From Ligula intestinalis (lineage: Eukaryota > Platyhelminthes > Cestoda > Diphyllobothriidea > Diphyllobothriidae): a stretch of DNA of 64,000 bases. Location of the stretch: positions 81,874,270 through 81,938,269 of the forward strand of contig JAYGXS010000003.1 of assembly GCA_036362985.1 (NCBI GenBank), written 5' to 3'. Under the pieces are notes generated by a model. The model saw only the letters and a program-made list of their open reading frames with translations, made no database searches and had not been told where the DNA came from. A program made the translations under genes and the position numbers. Position 1 is the first letter of the stretch. The number at the start of each line of letters is the position of its first letter. Below are positions 23,230-33,269 of this stretch, piece after piece.

Positions 23230-23975
23230 TTCTGAGGCTGGTTATAAGCCGTGTGCGCTTGCGTTAGCGACTATTGCCCATAGTAACTGCGGCACTGTTA
23301 CAAAGTTCTTTTGAACGCACAGTCCCGATCTGCGCGGTCTGATAGCAGCCGCTTTTGCTGAAATCAACAGACACTGTCCAAGTAATTTTGACTAGCTGTA
23401 GAGCACCTTGTTGTTCACTCGAAAAGTTTCTCTAGCATCAACGCGATGGTTTGAATCTAACATGCTCTTTACTTGGACCTCCTCTTACCATGCTGAACAA
23501 AGTTCTTGAGCTCTTTTTCACAGACGCCAGCTCGTGCAAACAATATATTTTGTCAGGCTGGAGCGGATGAATGAATAGATGCGCATAGGGTAGTTCCAGG
23601 CAGGCAGTTACTCCTGTATCTTTCCGTATAGGATGGGCGTATTTGAGAACAATATATGGACGTTGGCAGCTTGAAAAGTTTTCGATAAAGCTGGGTTCAG
23701 GTGCCTTCTAAGGAGTTTCTTTGGCGCGGCCCCTCTAAGTGTGACTCTAATAAAGACAGATTCTTCTCTGTTGCTAACACTGAGGGCTTGGACGGTCATT
23801 TGAACCGGTTTTTGGCAAAAAAATTGACCAGGATGCCCATTTCGTCGAAAAGCGCTCTACCTCGAGGCTATCGGTCGAGCAAATCCTTGTCGTGCTTCGT
23901 ATCAAATGATGTCCTAAATTACGCTTGAATTTTAATGGAACGAAACTAGCAAAATGCATATATTGCCCGGACGAT
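23230..23975 (-). pseudogene. PLE fragment P8: RT C-terminus, connector and endonuclease relic (family C)
   Basis: The minus frame 23774-23959 starts FASFVPLKFKRNLGHHL, matching LASFVPLNFKRNLVRWL near the RT end of the copy at 46738-47550. Next, 23608-23799 reads LLRRHLNPALSKTFQAANVH, matching LLRRRLSQAVATTFPAANDH of 46382-46702. The endonuclease core has decayed to RIYSFI..YIVCTSWRL around 23585-23510. The tail 23230-23350 aligns with 46150-46260. Frames are broken, so it is inactive. It begins within the RT, so the copy is 5'-truncated. Confidence 0.8.
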
Positions 23976-23979
23976 GTCT

Positions 23980-25690
23980 TTTTTGCAATAAACCTTACGT
24001 TAAAAATTCACATTAGAGCATTTTCTTAAAAATACACCAAGTACTACGCAAATGTTTATTTCTTGTAAAAAGCTACATAATATTCGTTTTTCATCGTTAA
24101 ATTAACCGAAAACTCAGTTTTTCTACCATGATTTAGTCCTACTTAACAGTTGTTGGATCCGGGTTCTCAGTAATCAGATGAAGCAAGATCAAATACATTT
24201 GACAAAAAATCCACAGCATCTTGTCTTTTAGAGAACTGAGGACCTTTTAAGCATATGGAGTCGTCGATCTGACTGAAAACGTCCGTAAAGGAACGCCATC
24301 AAAATTTAAGTGGTCACGAAATTCTCAGGAAATTTGTTGCTCAAATGCCTGAAATAATGCGTTCACCATCTAAGAAAAAGCAAAAAGGCCAATTAGGAAT
24401 TTGTCTTCCAGCCTATCGAAGTTACTTACGTAAGTGAATTTGGTAGACCCTAGATGGTGTCGACATCGCCATTATCAGTATTATCGTCGTTGTCATAACA
24501 ATTACCATCGGTCGCCCAGGTTTGATTTCAGTGGGCATTGAGAACCCGAAGGGGCACGTAAGGTTAACTGTGATATGGGGAGGTACGGGCGCAAGTTTTT
24601 ATCGTAAAATAGTCTACGACCAAAACTTCCGCATGGTTCAAACGCACATGTCAATCCACCAATTTTCCAGGTCGAAAACTGGGAAAAAAAACTGTGAATT
24701 GTTGTCATCTCGATGTTGGTCTAGGGCAGCCCCGATACACCAGTCTGCTATTAATATAGAAAGTTCACAGTGACGTCCACTTCGCGTATTTCCCATGTTT
24801 TGAGGTACGTTACTGGCATGGCTATATTCGAAAGTAGAATTGTCAATATGGCATAGCCGATGTATATTGTTAGTTAAGTCCTGATTCGTTTATGTTCTCA
24901 TTCGGTGTCTATTTGAAAATTCAAATGGGTTTTTTTGTCAAATATTGCTTAGGCAACAAAATTATTGATGGTTACCACTGCCCTGATAATTAACTTTCGT
25001 TACCGGAATCAGTTAAAATAAAAAGCTGGAGGAAAAACTGGACCGGACCATACACTTGACGCAGGCCATATAAAATGAGTCAGAATATAATTATCTGGTG
25101 ATAGCCGTTTATTACTTATCCTTCTGACCAGAGGGGACTCCAAATGTTAAAGACAGGGTCAAGTGACCAGACACACTGCGGACCACCAAAAGTGGTCCTC
25201 ATAGATTGAACGCAGTATTTGACCAAAGCGTTCAGATTTGAGGTGGAATTTTCAAACACTGATTCAACCAACCATCAAATCCAATCGCTCCTTCTCATCG
25301 AGACAGTTTTCGAAATCCTAAGCTCTTGCCGTCCGGGGGAAATAGTAAGACGCTCGTGGTGGGCTTTACAAGACCAACATTTAGGTTGCGAAAACCGGGT
25401 AAAAAGTAATTAAACGGACGGGTCATCCGATGGCCAGCAAAGTCAGCCACTCACTGGGACTACTAGTCGAGCAAAAGTATCTTTACTACCACGTCGACTA
25501 AACCATGCGTAAAGTGTTAAAATAAGACGGTAATAAAATGTTAGGCAATTTGTTTGCAGTGGACACTTCATTGGGCTGACTAATAGCTTACTTTTTGCGA
25601 CGTAACCCACATGCTTTCATCACCGTTATACTGTCTCACATTTTTTTATTCCCGAATCAATGAAAATGTTCGCATCCCGGGTAGCTGCAT
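23980..25690. other. No gene recognised
   Basis: Frames of 64-83 codons on both strands show no known motif. Nothing else could be supported. Confidence 0.35.
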
Positions 25691-26440
25691 GGATTAGAAA
25701 GAAGACGTGTCACGCACCGGATCAATTGATTTGTTTTCCTGAGCTTTCGAACTTTTGCAGGAGTGCATCTTCAAAGGTGACAAGTAGCAACAAAACGAGA
25801 GTAATTTTAATGGCCTGACAAGTTGTCAGGGCGTTAGAAACAGCTATCAAAGAAGGATGAAGAAGGAAGGCAATAAGTCGTCAGTGGAGTCGGGGGGGGG
25901 GAATTATAGTGGTGTGCGCTAATTAGCTGTCCGTGGAGTGGAGTCATGAACAGCAATTAGTGTGGCACCTGGTCACCCGGTCGAGGCTCCTGGTAACCCT
26001 GCCTCCTCTTCTGGCCAGCTCAGTGTGGCATCTTCGTTTGCAGGCCTTACTTTCGGTTTGGTAATGTCTCGTTCTTCGCTCTCATAATGGCGAAGACTTT
26101 GTGGGCCACGGGGAGGTCCAGATGCCTGTTGATGGAGCTGGCATCTGAGTACCATGCCTCAAGCATCAGCCTTTCGGCTTCTGAGTTTACTTGGCCTATA
26201 ATGGTTTGTCCTTGAGGATCAAAGACAAAGCCAGGCTCTGCAACGTGTGCTGCAAGTTAAGAGTTTGGGTCTAGTCTCCCAACTGCCAGTTTGTGCTCGT
26301 GAAAACGGGTCTGAAATTTGCGGCCTGTTTCTCCGACGTACTTGCACTCTCCCTCGTTGCAAAGTATCTTGCAGACAACTGCAAAGGTTTCTGTACAAGG
26401 CAGTCTGTCTTTAGGTTGCACCAAGGCCAGCGGATTGTCG
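25690..26440 (-). pseudogene. PLE fragment P9: GIY-YIG endonuclease and hammerhead-like terminus (family D)
   Basis: On the minus strand one frame reads CNEGECKYVGETGRKFQTRF, then HEHKLAVGRLDPNS, a stop, LAAHVAEPGFVFDP, and SEAERLMLEAWYSDASSINR followed by HLDLPVAHKVFAI. This is a nearly complete GIY-YIG domain: YVG core, Arg plus H-EH helix, and a catalytic-type Glu in LEAW. The only clear break is one internal stop. Upstream residues (CTETFAVVCKIL) show the join to a lost RT. The terminus at 25745-25774 has TTGAAGA, one base, an 18-nt slot and GAAA. A run of 10 G (25892-25901) lies between endonuclease and terminus. Confidence 0.85.
25745..25774 (-). ncRNA. Hammerhead-like motif in PLE P9 terminus
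   Basis: Minus-strand order: TTGAAGA (25774-25768), one base, 18-nt slot (25766-25749), GAAA (25748-25745). One core base differs from CUGANGA (C to U) and the slot's arms pair only in part, so it is a decayed version. Confidence 0.4.
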
Positions 26441-26449
26441 CTTGCGGTC

Positions 26450-28870
26450 TATGGGCTTTGCCTACGCTAGCATCTTTTGTTGCACATATTGCCTCGCATA
26501 TCTATTTTGTGATGAATCGTTTTTCAAACTGAAAGCATAAAACTACTATATCGAATGCAATGTTCACTCTCAATATCTACTACTCCGTCGTGCATCTAAT
26601 GTTTAAAATATTCACGCATTATTTTGTTAGTCGGGGTTCATAGTGGGACCACCTTATTTTAATATAAGTTCCTCTATTTGTTTTCTTGGTGATTAAGCTT
26701 CCGTTACTAATTAATAGGAGTTGATCTTGCAGCTTTAATGATAGATTTTTTCTTTCTGAAACTTTTAATCCGCGCTTAAGCTCAGTAAAAAAATTATATG
26801 CAGTTAACATTATTTTCTACAGTGCACTAATTACACATTAAACGAGCAGCAACTACTCAGTAATTAAGCATTAAATCTTGAACCACAAATTTCTTAAGGC
26901 GATTTGGCTGAGAGAAATGTACCGCTGATCTCCCCCGTTGCCCCAATGTTCTTTAATCGAAGTCCTTAACACAATGCATCCTAAACATAAAAATATAATT
27001 TTTTATACCTAAGCGTTTCTTTGTTTTTCTACGCTTGGAAAGTCATGGACTTAGCATTCGTTTTTATGCAAAATATTGTTCTGAAGAATAATATGAAAAT
27101 GGTCAAAAGGGTGAGCTAAATTCTACGTAGACCTTGTTTTTGGAATATTTTTAATGCATGCGGTTGATCCCCATTTCGTTTGCACATCTGCAGTTGGTAG
27201 AATTCTAGAGGAGAGTAAGCAAACCATAGTATTATTGCGAAGCAGGATTTCCCATGGCTTAAAATTCATTTTATTCGGCGTGATCCAACGAAGTACGAAA
27301 TCTATATTGACATTGGCCACCAAGTGTACAAAGCGCACAGCCGAACATTCACACTTGAATTTCCGGCGCACTCTATACAAAAGTAGGAATCGGAGACTTA
27401 ATAATATTATAAGGAAGAGAAAGATGCAATGTCTGGAACGATAATTTTATTCTTAGCTCAGAATTAAACTATCGTTCCAGATATCTCGTCTTCCTCTGCT
27501 TTAAAACAAGAAACTTGGGCACGCATATTCGCTTCTAAATGATATTATTCATTAAAGTAGCACATCCTCGGCAAAACTCTACAAATTTTGAAACTGCATG
27601 TAAAATATTATTTTAAACTTTAATCGGTCAACAGACAAGACCTCAATCCTATCAAAAAATATTTTTGCAATTTTCAAAACAAATTGGCATAAAGAAAATA
27701 AGAATATTTTCATGAAGGAAAAATATGGTTTTTGATTTGATACGCATTTTGCTCAATAAATATAAATAGCTTGCCCACATCGATGTCTGACAGGCCTAAT
27801 GCTGTTTTAAATGTTAATGGAGACTATACAATAAGCATTCAAATTTTGTATTTGTACTTACCCAATATTAATTTGCAGATTTTTCCGCTTTTATACCAAA
27901 AACATATTTATATTTATTATGGATCAGTGACTTTTCATATAGTCATTACTTCAATTTCAAGCTTGATGTAAAAATTAACTATTTACGTTAGAAAACGGTA
28001 ATTTGTCAACCAACTTATGTCTATTTTACTAATACTTCTGAATTCACTGCTATAATATTTATGAAGAATACCACATGGGCTGCTTGCGCAAAATTAACTT
28101 TGTTGCGTTTACCATAACATTTAATCAGATATAAAATCTACTGTATTGTTCATTTCTAAAATAAACAATTCTTTCCCTGTGACATAATCGTTTTTTTAAT
28201 TTTTGAAACTTTCGCTATTTTTGTAAAAACTGTTGTTGCCACCAACGCAAAACTGCGCACTTTGCCGGTGTTTGTTCATTACAAGTTGATGAATGCGTTC
28301 GTATTAGTTTCAGTTTGGTTAATGCATTCTCCTTTTTGAGTCAGGCCACCAACTCTGTTTATTTTCATCTGCAAAAAATTGCCTTACCGCTTAAAGTGAA
28401 TGGGTCCGCCTACTTCTTAAAGAACAATGAGAAAATTCACTCCATTTCCTCTTTTTACTCCCACGCATCAATGGATTCGGCAAACACCTCCATCATCTAT
28501 TAATGAAAAAGAATGCCACGTGTAGCGTGGCGTAAAATCGATAATTTTCTTATACCAAACTCATCCGTAGCCCTAATTATGGACCTGCTGCAGCTAGACC
28601 AGCACATTTTGTGGACCTATTTATTTGCAGTGGACGAGTATAAGCTAGTCTATGTGAGAGTCGAGCTTGGAGCAACTTATTTTAGTTATGCTGGTTTTCT
28701 CATCAGGAGTCTTGGCGCAGATGTGTTCTGCGATAAACTTCATCACGCAGATATTATAGAATCGGTAAAGTTTGCTTTAGTTCTATAAAGTCACCTTAAA
28801 TAACTTTAAGTAGAGCTTAATCATTCCCCTAGTCATCATGTTTGCTTATGGATTCCAAGGTTAATCTACC
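26450..28870. other. AT-rich interval, no gene recognised
   Basis: The 85- and 96-codon frames at 27123-27444 lie on opposite strands of the same DNA and neither resembles a known protein. A pair of complementary segments around TATCGTTCCAGACAT (27430-27485, both orientations of CTGGAACGATA) can fold into a hairpin. No RNA gene is supported. Confidence 0.35.
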
Positions 28871-29210
28871 AATAAAATCTTTACACTTCAATAACAATAC
28901 AATATCTACACGGGACAGACTTGACGCATGCTAGCTTCACGCATACACGAACACGTGTCCGTTGTTCAACGGAGTGATAAATTTTCGTCAGTGGCCACCT
29001 ACACCTTCGAGACGGGCCACGAGTTCATCTTCGCAGCTTCGAGGATAATTGCCCAAGCAAGCAGCAAGACAGGCCGAGCACTGCTTGAGACCCGGGCGTC
29101 AGATGACCATCGAACTGGCATCTTCATATGCTGCTCTGCGCGAATATCTTCGGACTCACGGTACTGATGGTTTTGTCCCTCTTTCCCTTTCTGCTACTTT
29201 CCCCCCACCC

Positions 29211-29465
29211 CTATGACAGATAATTGACCCCTTCCCCTATTAAATTTTGCTTGCTCTCATTACGGTTAATTTCGTACCCCTTTCCACCTCTTTTATATGT
29301 TGCTTGCTGTCTTGGGCAGTTAATTGGCCCCTTCCTCCTGTAAATTTTGATTGCTTCATTTGACGGTTAATTGACCCCTACTCCCTGTGATTTTGCTTGT
29401 TTTCGTTGACCGTTAACTAGCCGCTTCCCCCTATAAATGTTGCTTGCTTTTGTTGACGGTTTATC
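29211..29465 (+). repeat. Minisatellite, about five copies of a ~47-55-base unit
   Basis: The unit is approximately TGCTTGCTTTCGTTGACGG, then TTAATTGACCCCTTCCCCCT and a TATAAATTT-like end. Copies begin near 29248, 29303, 29351, 29396 and 29441, with a partial copy before them. They differ by substitutions and small indels. The array lies between the endonuclease remnant and the hammerhead-like motif of P10. Confidence 0.8.
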
Positions 29466-29466
29466 T

Positions 29467-29496
29467 CTGACGATGGACTCCTGGAGGAGTTCGAAA
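29467..29496 (+). ncRNA. Hammerhead-like motif in PLE P10 terminus (best preserved)
   Basis: CTGACGA (29467-29473) satisfies the CUGANGA core. After one base the 18-nt slot (29475-29492) forms a 7-bp stem, GGACTCC with GGAGTTC (one G-U), around the loop TGGA. GAAA follows at 29493-29496. These are the two core strands and helix II of a hammerhead ribozyme. Helices I and III could not be traced, so a complete ribozyme is not shown. Confidence 0.55.
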
Positions 29497-29540
29497 GCTT
29501 ATATAAATAGAACTGCGATTCCGGTGATCGAACTTACTCT

Positions 29541-31890
29541 TTCTCAATATATGCACGTACTTGGGATGCGAACCGTTGCCTCAATTAGTAATGTTTATTA
29601 TGTAGTTCATGTATAGCATCCTTGGATGCCTTCAGTAAGAGTTAATTTTAGTTGGAAAACAATGAGTGTCTTTTGGAAATACCCGGTACAGTTCACCAAA
29701 GAGACTTTAAATGTCGATTTTGACACCAGCTTAAATAGGCTGAAACATATGCAGTCTGTTGATTTTGTTATAAAGTGAACAACATAACTGAAATTAAGGA
29801 ACAGGGTAGATCGTCTTCTGAAAATAGTGAAGCATGTTAATCAAAGGGACAACTATTCCAAAGGTTAAAAGTGAGAAGCATAATACGAAAAATTTGTACA
29901 AAACGTTTATGAGGGACAAAGTCAATCTATGTTGGGCCAAATAGCGAGGGCATGCCATAAAAGATACAGTGACAAAAAGACGAGATAATAATTTGTTGGT
30001 GAAAAAAAACCAATTGCAGATCGGAGCATAAACCTCAAACCAACAGCAGTGCTTCACATTTTGATCTTGATTTGTGAGGAGGTTTGGCAGATTTGATTAA
30101 CTTGAGCTGGCCCATTTATGAAAAAAATACGCGGCCTTCGGTAGTATTTACAGCCGCATAGTAGGGAAGGTCTTAACGTGAAGCCAATTCTCTAATGTTG
30201 AGCTACACACGTAACGCCTTGCGCCGTCAATTTAATAACACTTAAATCGACTTAAGCTTTGCAACGTTACCACTTATATGGAATCCACCAACAAGGAAGA
30301 GCAAGCTTACCATCCAAGCAGGATTTTATGTGCAATCCTCAGGAATCCACCAGAATAAAATCTAGGCTGACTTGTTATTAACGAGGTATGGCAGATTTGC
30401 TTAAGTGAATTTGACCCAATTGTGAACGTGGCGATTTTTTTTCACAATTGATTCAACTTAAAATAAAGAAAACAATTCTCAATGTGGAATCCCGTTATGT
30501 TTTCCACAAATATATTTTTGCCGAGACTTGTTTGAATTTTTGCGTCCTAAGTTTCATAGGAACCTATCGGAGAAGAATCCTCCCGTTTGACCCATTTATT
30601 AATATTCTCGGATGTTTCATTCAACATATCTCAGCCTTTAAATTTAGTTTTCTCCTCCTGTACTATGCATGCTGGTTGAATGCGATGATATTGAAAATTA
30701 ACCCACATTTAAGAACCCGATCTTAAGAAACACATATTAAGATCTGTCGTTGGACTTAAAAGTTAAAATCAAAAAAGTGCTTGAGGGAATAACCCAGATT
30801 GTTCATTAAAATTGGCAGAACGTGGACGTAAAGTGGGCAAAAAGTTCAACATTTCACACGCGCTTTAAATTTATTCTTAAATCTGCGCTCGGAAATCCTA
30901 TACGATTACCTTGGTTGAATCGGTTCCCAATTTGTCCACGTGTACAAGTGAGGATGCTGTTCATGCACAATTCCTCCGATGGCATTGCCCCCAGGAACTA
31001 TTTTTCATTTCTCAGTGGGCAGATGCCAAAACTGTCAATTATGCTGCTCGAAATCATATTTATATTTGGATGCTTAGTGCAGGTGGTTTTGCCAAATAAC
31101 TGCAAAAAGCATAAACCTACAGTAAATCTAGTATGACCAGCATATTTATAGCCGCGAACGTCGCATTAAATATAACGGACGCACTATTGATACTTTTCAA
31201 GCCCAGTTTATCATTTTGAGTAAGAAAGGCATTCGCAGTTTTCAGTTCCATTGATTTTGGCAACTTTTTTTTCTTCAAACGAATGTTAATGAATGAATGT
31301 TAATGAAGGACAATGTTTGTGAGGCACTTAGAGCCGATAGTTGCCTACTTACTTAAAATTCCCGCTTTTTATGTGAGCATGTCAAATATTTCAGGCAAGC
31401 AGTTTAATGAAATATAATATAATACAGTATTCTGGTCTTCATGGAATAATTTTTGCAAATTTTTATCGATGGCTATGACACACCTGTCTGTATGTACGAG
31501 GATTATAAAGTAATATTGCCCCTTTTGCACTATTTCTTCGTCAATGCCTACTGTCGGTTGTACATATTTAAGTTGACACACTAAGGTGGTAGTTTTTTCT
31601 ATGTTCTGTCAAATCTGCCCGGAAGTATGCGTTGCATTTATAAAGCCAGCCAGAGAACTCTCAATGACCATGAGATTTCAAAAAAGAAACAACTTATCAA
31701 TCTGCAGATGGATTAAGCCAAGTTATACGCCTCAGCTGCTGACTGGTAAGAGTGCCACCCGTTACAGCTACGGAGCACATTTTCCTAACGCCCACGGAGT
31801 AGACTATCATGTGTGTCTACTTCAGACACAGCGGCAACTCTCCTTAATCTAACCATCTCTCTAATTGAACCTAAGACCACCTAAAATTTG
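29541..31890. other. No gene recognised
   Basis: Short frames only. A phrase around GAGG.TTGGCAGATTTG recurs at about 30075-30110 and 30384-30420, suggesting a short local duplication. The 104-codon plus frame 30822-31136 shows no known motif. Confidence 0.35.
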
Positions 31891-32029
31891 GGATATTTAT
31901 AATCCTGGCCGACCATAAGCCTTCAAGGTCAAAAACTTTCCGGGCACAGTACGTTTTAACATTTGCGTTTCGCTTGTTTACGTCGGCGCTTCCACTAGCA
32001 GAACTTGTTTCATAAAGTTCCTAAATTCT

Positions 32030-32340
32030 ATTTATTTATCTGTATACTTAATAAAAGTCTTGCCTGCCTTGTGTGGACCTCCATTATCATTGGTCCCAGG
32101 GGTCAGATTAAAATGCCTTCTGCGCCTTCGATCACACAGGGGACAATGCCGGTGTCACTGTGTCTGTTTTTGTCCCCTTTATCATTGGTGGCAGGCAGCT
32201 GTTTCAGACTCGAGATTGACACCCGACGTGACTGGCGGATGTGAATACGCCAAGGGGTATGCGGGGGTGGGGAAGGGGTGGGGTGGAGCAAAATGGGTGA
32301 GGCCGCTAAGATCTCGAGGACTAGAAAACGCCGTCTAACT
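32030..32340. other. Unidentified GC-richer block upstream of the Helitron fragment
   Basis: This block (GGTCCCAGGGGTCAG, GGGGGTGGGGAAGGGGTGGG) is clearly richer in G and C than its surroundings and is open on both strands for 60-90 codons. It may be a SINE or other repeat body. I could not find a second copy in this window and do not recognise it. Confidence 0.35.
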
Positions 32341-32350
32341 CGCTATATGC

Positions 32351-33160
32351 GTGAGAAAACTTAAGATGCGTTGGTTTTCGTTAGACATTTTGGACGCCCG
32401 GATCTATTCATTACTTCTACCTGCAACCCATCATGGCTTGAAATTACTGATGAGCTGCTCCCCGGTCAAATACCAAAAGGATTGCCATGATTTGTCCGCG
32501 CGGGTATTCCAGCTTAAGTCGCAAACCATGATGAAACTCATCACAAAAGTCAAAATTTTCGGTGACATTCAGTGTCATATGTACACTGTAGAGTGGCAAA
32601 AGAGAGAACTGCCCGAAGCTTACATTTTTGTCTGGCTAAAGGAAAAACTGCACTCTTCTGATTTCGACAAATTCATATGCGCAGAGTTGCCTGGCTGGTC
32701 CGTTGACCCTGTTCTGCTTGAAACGATCAAAACTCAAATGGTGCATGACCCATGCGGTCAGATAAATCCCAACAGTCCTTGCATGAAGGATGGTAAATGT
32801 ACCAGGAGATATCCCAAGCGATTCATAGGCGCGACTAAGACTAATGGCGATGGTTACCCTCTCTACAGAAGGTGAAAACCTGCGCTTGGCGGATTTGAAG
32901 CAGTTATCAATGAAAGGCGAACCGATGGGATTGTAATTGATAACCGTTGGATTGTACTTCTTCTGTCAAAAGTATTCAACGCCCACATTAATGTTCAATT
33001 TTGCAACGCAGCGAAGTCCATCAAGTACGTCTGCAAGTACATTAACAAAGGTTCTGCCCCACTTAACGCAGTTTCATTACTGGCAATGCCACATGTTCTG
33101 CATCACAGCTATCTACAAAGAGGGAGTTCAGAGGTATTTTCCTATATTTCCCTAATAAAA
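32351..33160 (+). pseudogene. Helitron Rep (helitron-like N-terminal and HUH domain) fragment
   Basis: Helitrons are rolling-circle transposons with a Rep nuclease fused to a helicase. The 174-codon frame contains DLSARVFQLK, KVKIFGDIQCHMYTVEWQKR, FDKFICAELP, then MVHDPCGQINPNSPCMKDGK and CTRRYPKRF..GDGYPLYRR, which are strong Helitron-like domain signatures. A TGA at 32873 interrupts it, and the same frame resumes: GGFEAVINERRTDG, then DNRWIV, FNAHINVQFCNAAKSIKYVC and KYINKG (Rep Tyr motif, both Tyr present). The usual HAH metal-binding motif after QKR.LP is EAY here, so the nuclease would be dead. The helicase is absent. Similarity fades after about 33060. Confidence 0.9.
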
Positions 33161-33236
33161 CTGAACTGAACATAATTATTTTAAGAGGTTCTCATCGAAG
33201 GTTTGCCTGCATAAGGGACAGCAATATGTAAGAAAG

Positions 33237-33265
33237 CGCAAGGCGAAGCCGGGCTTCCGTGGTAG
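33237..33265 (+). mobile_element. Possible Helitron 3' end
   Basis: A small hairpin, GAAGC (33245-33249) with GCTTC (33253-33257) around CGG, is followed 8 bases later by GTAG then T. Helitron 3' ends carry a short GC-rich hairpin about 10 bases before CTRR, with insertion before T. The terminus here differs at the first base (G for C). The position, 80-200 bases after the Rep remnant and in the same orientation, supports an internally deleted element. Confidence 0.35.
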
Positions 33266-33269
33266 TTAA

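Larger units (their letters stand above)
28880..29540 (+). pseudogene. PLE fragment P10: endonuclease C-terminus, minisatellite and hammerhead-like terminus (family D)
   Basis: The plus frame 28928-29167 reads LASRIHEHVSVVQRSDKFSS, then FETGHEFIFAASRIIAQASS, then KTGRALLETRASDDHRTG. This matches the distal GIY-YIG region (R..EH helix; ETGHEF; RELLE-like). The YIG core is missing, so the copy starts inside the nuclease. Then come ~47-55-base tandem repeats (29211-29465) and a well-formed hammerhead-like motif at 29467-29496. The order endonuclease, spacer, terminal motif equals that of P9. Confidence 0.8.

Noticed and set aside
29211..29465. Regularly spaced repeats as a CRISPR array
   Set aside because: Units are contiguous and diverged with no unique spacers, and the context is an animal retroelement; this is a minisatellite.
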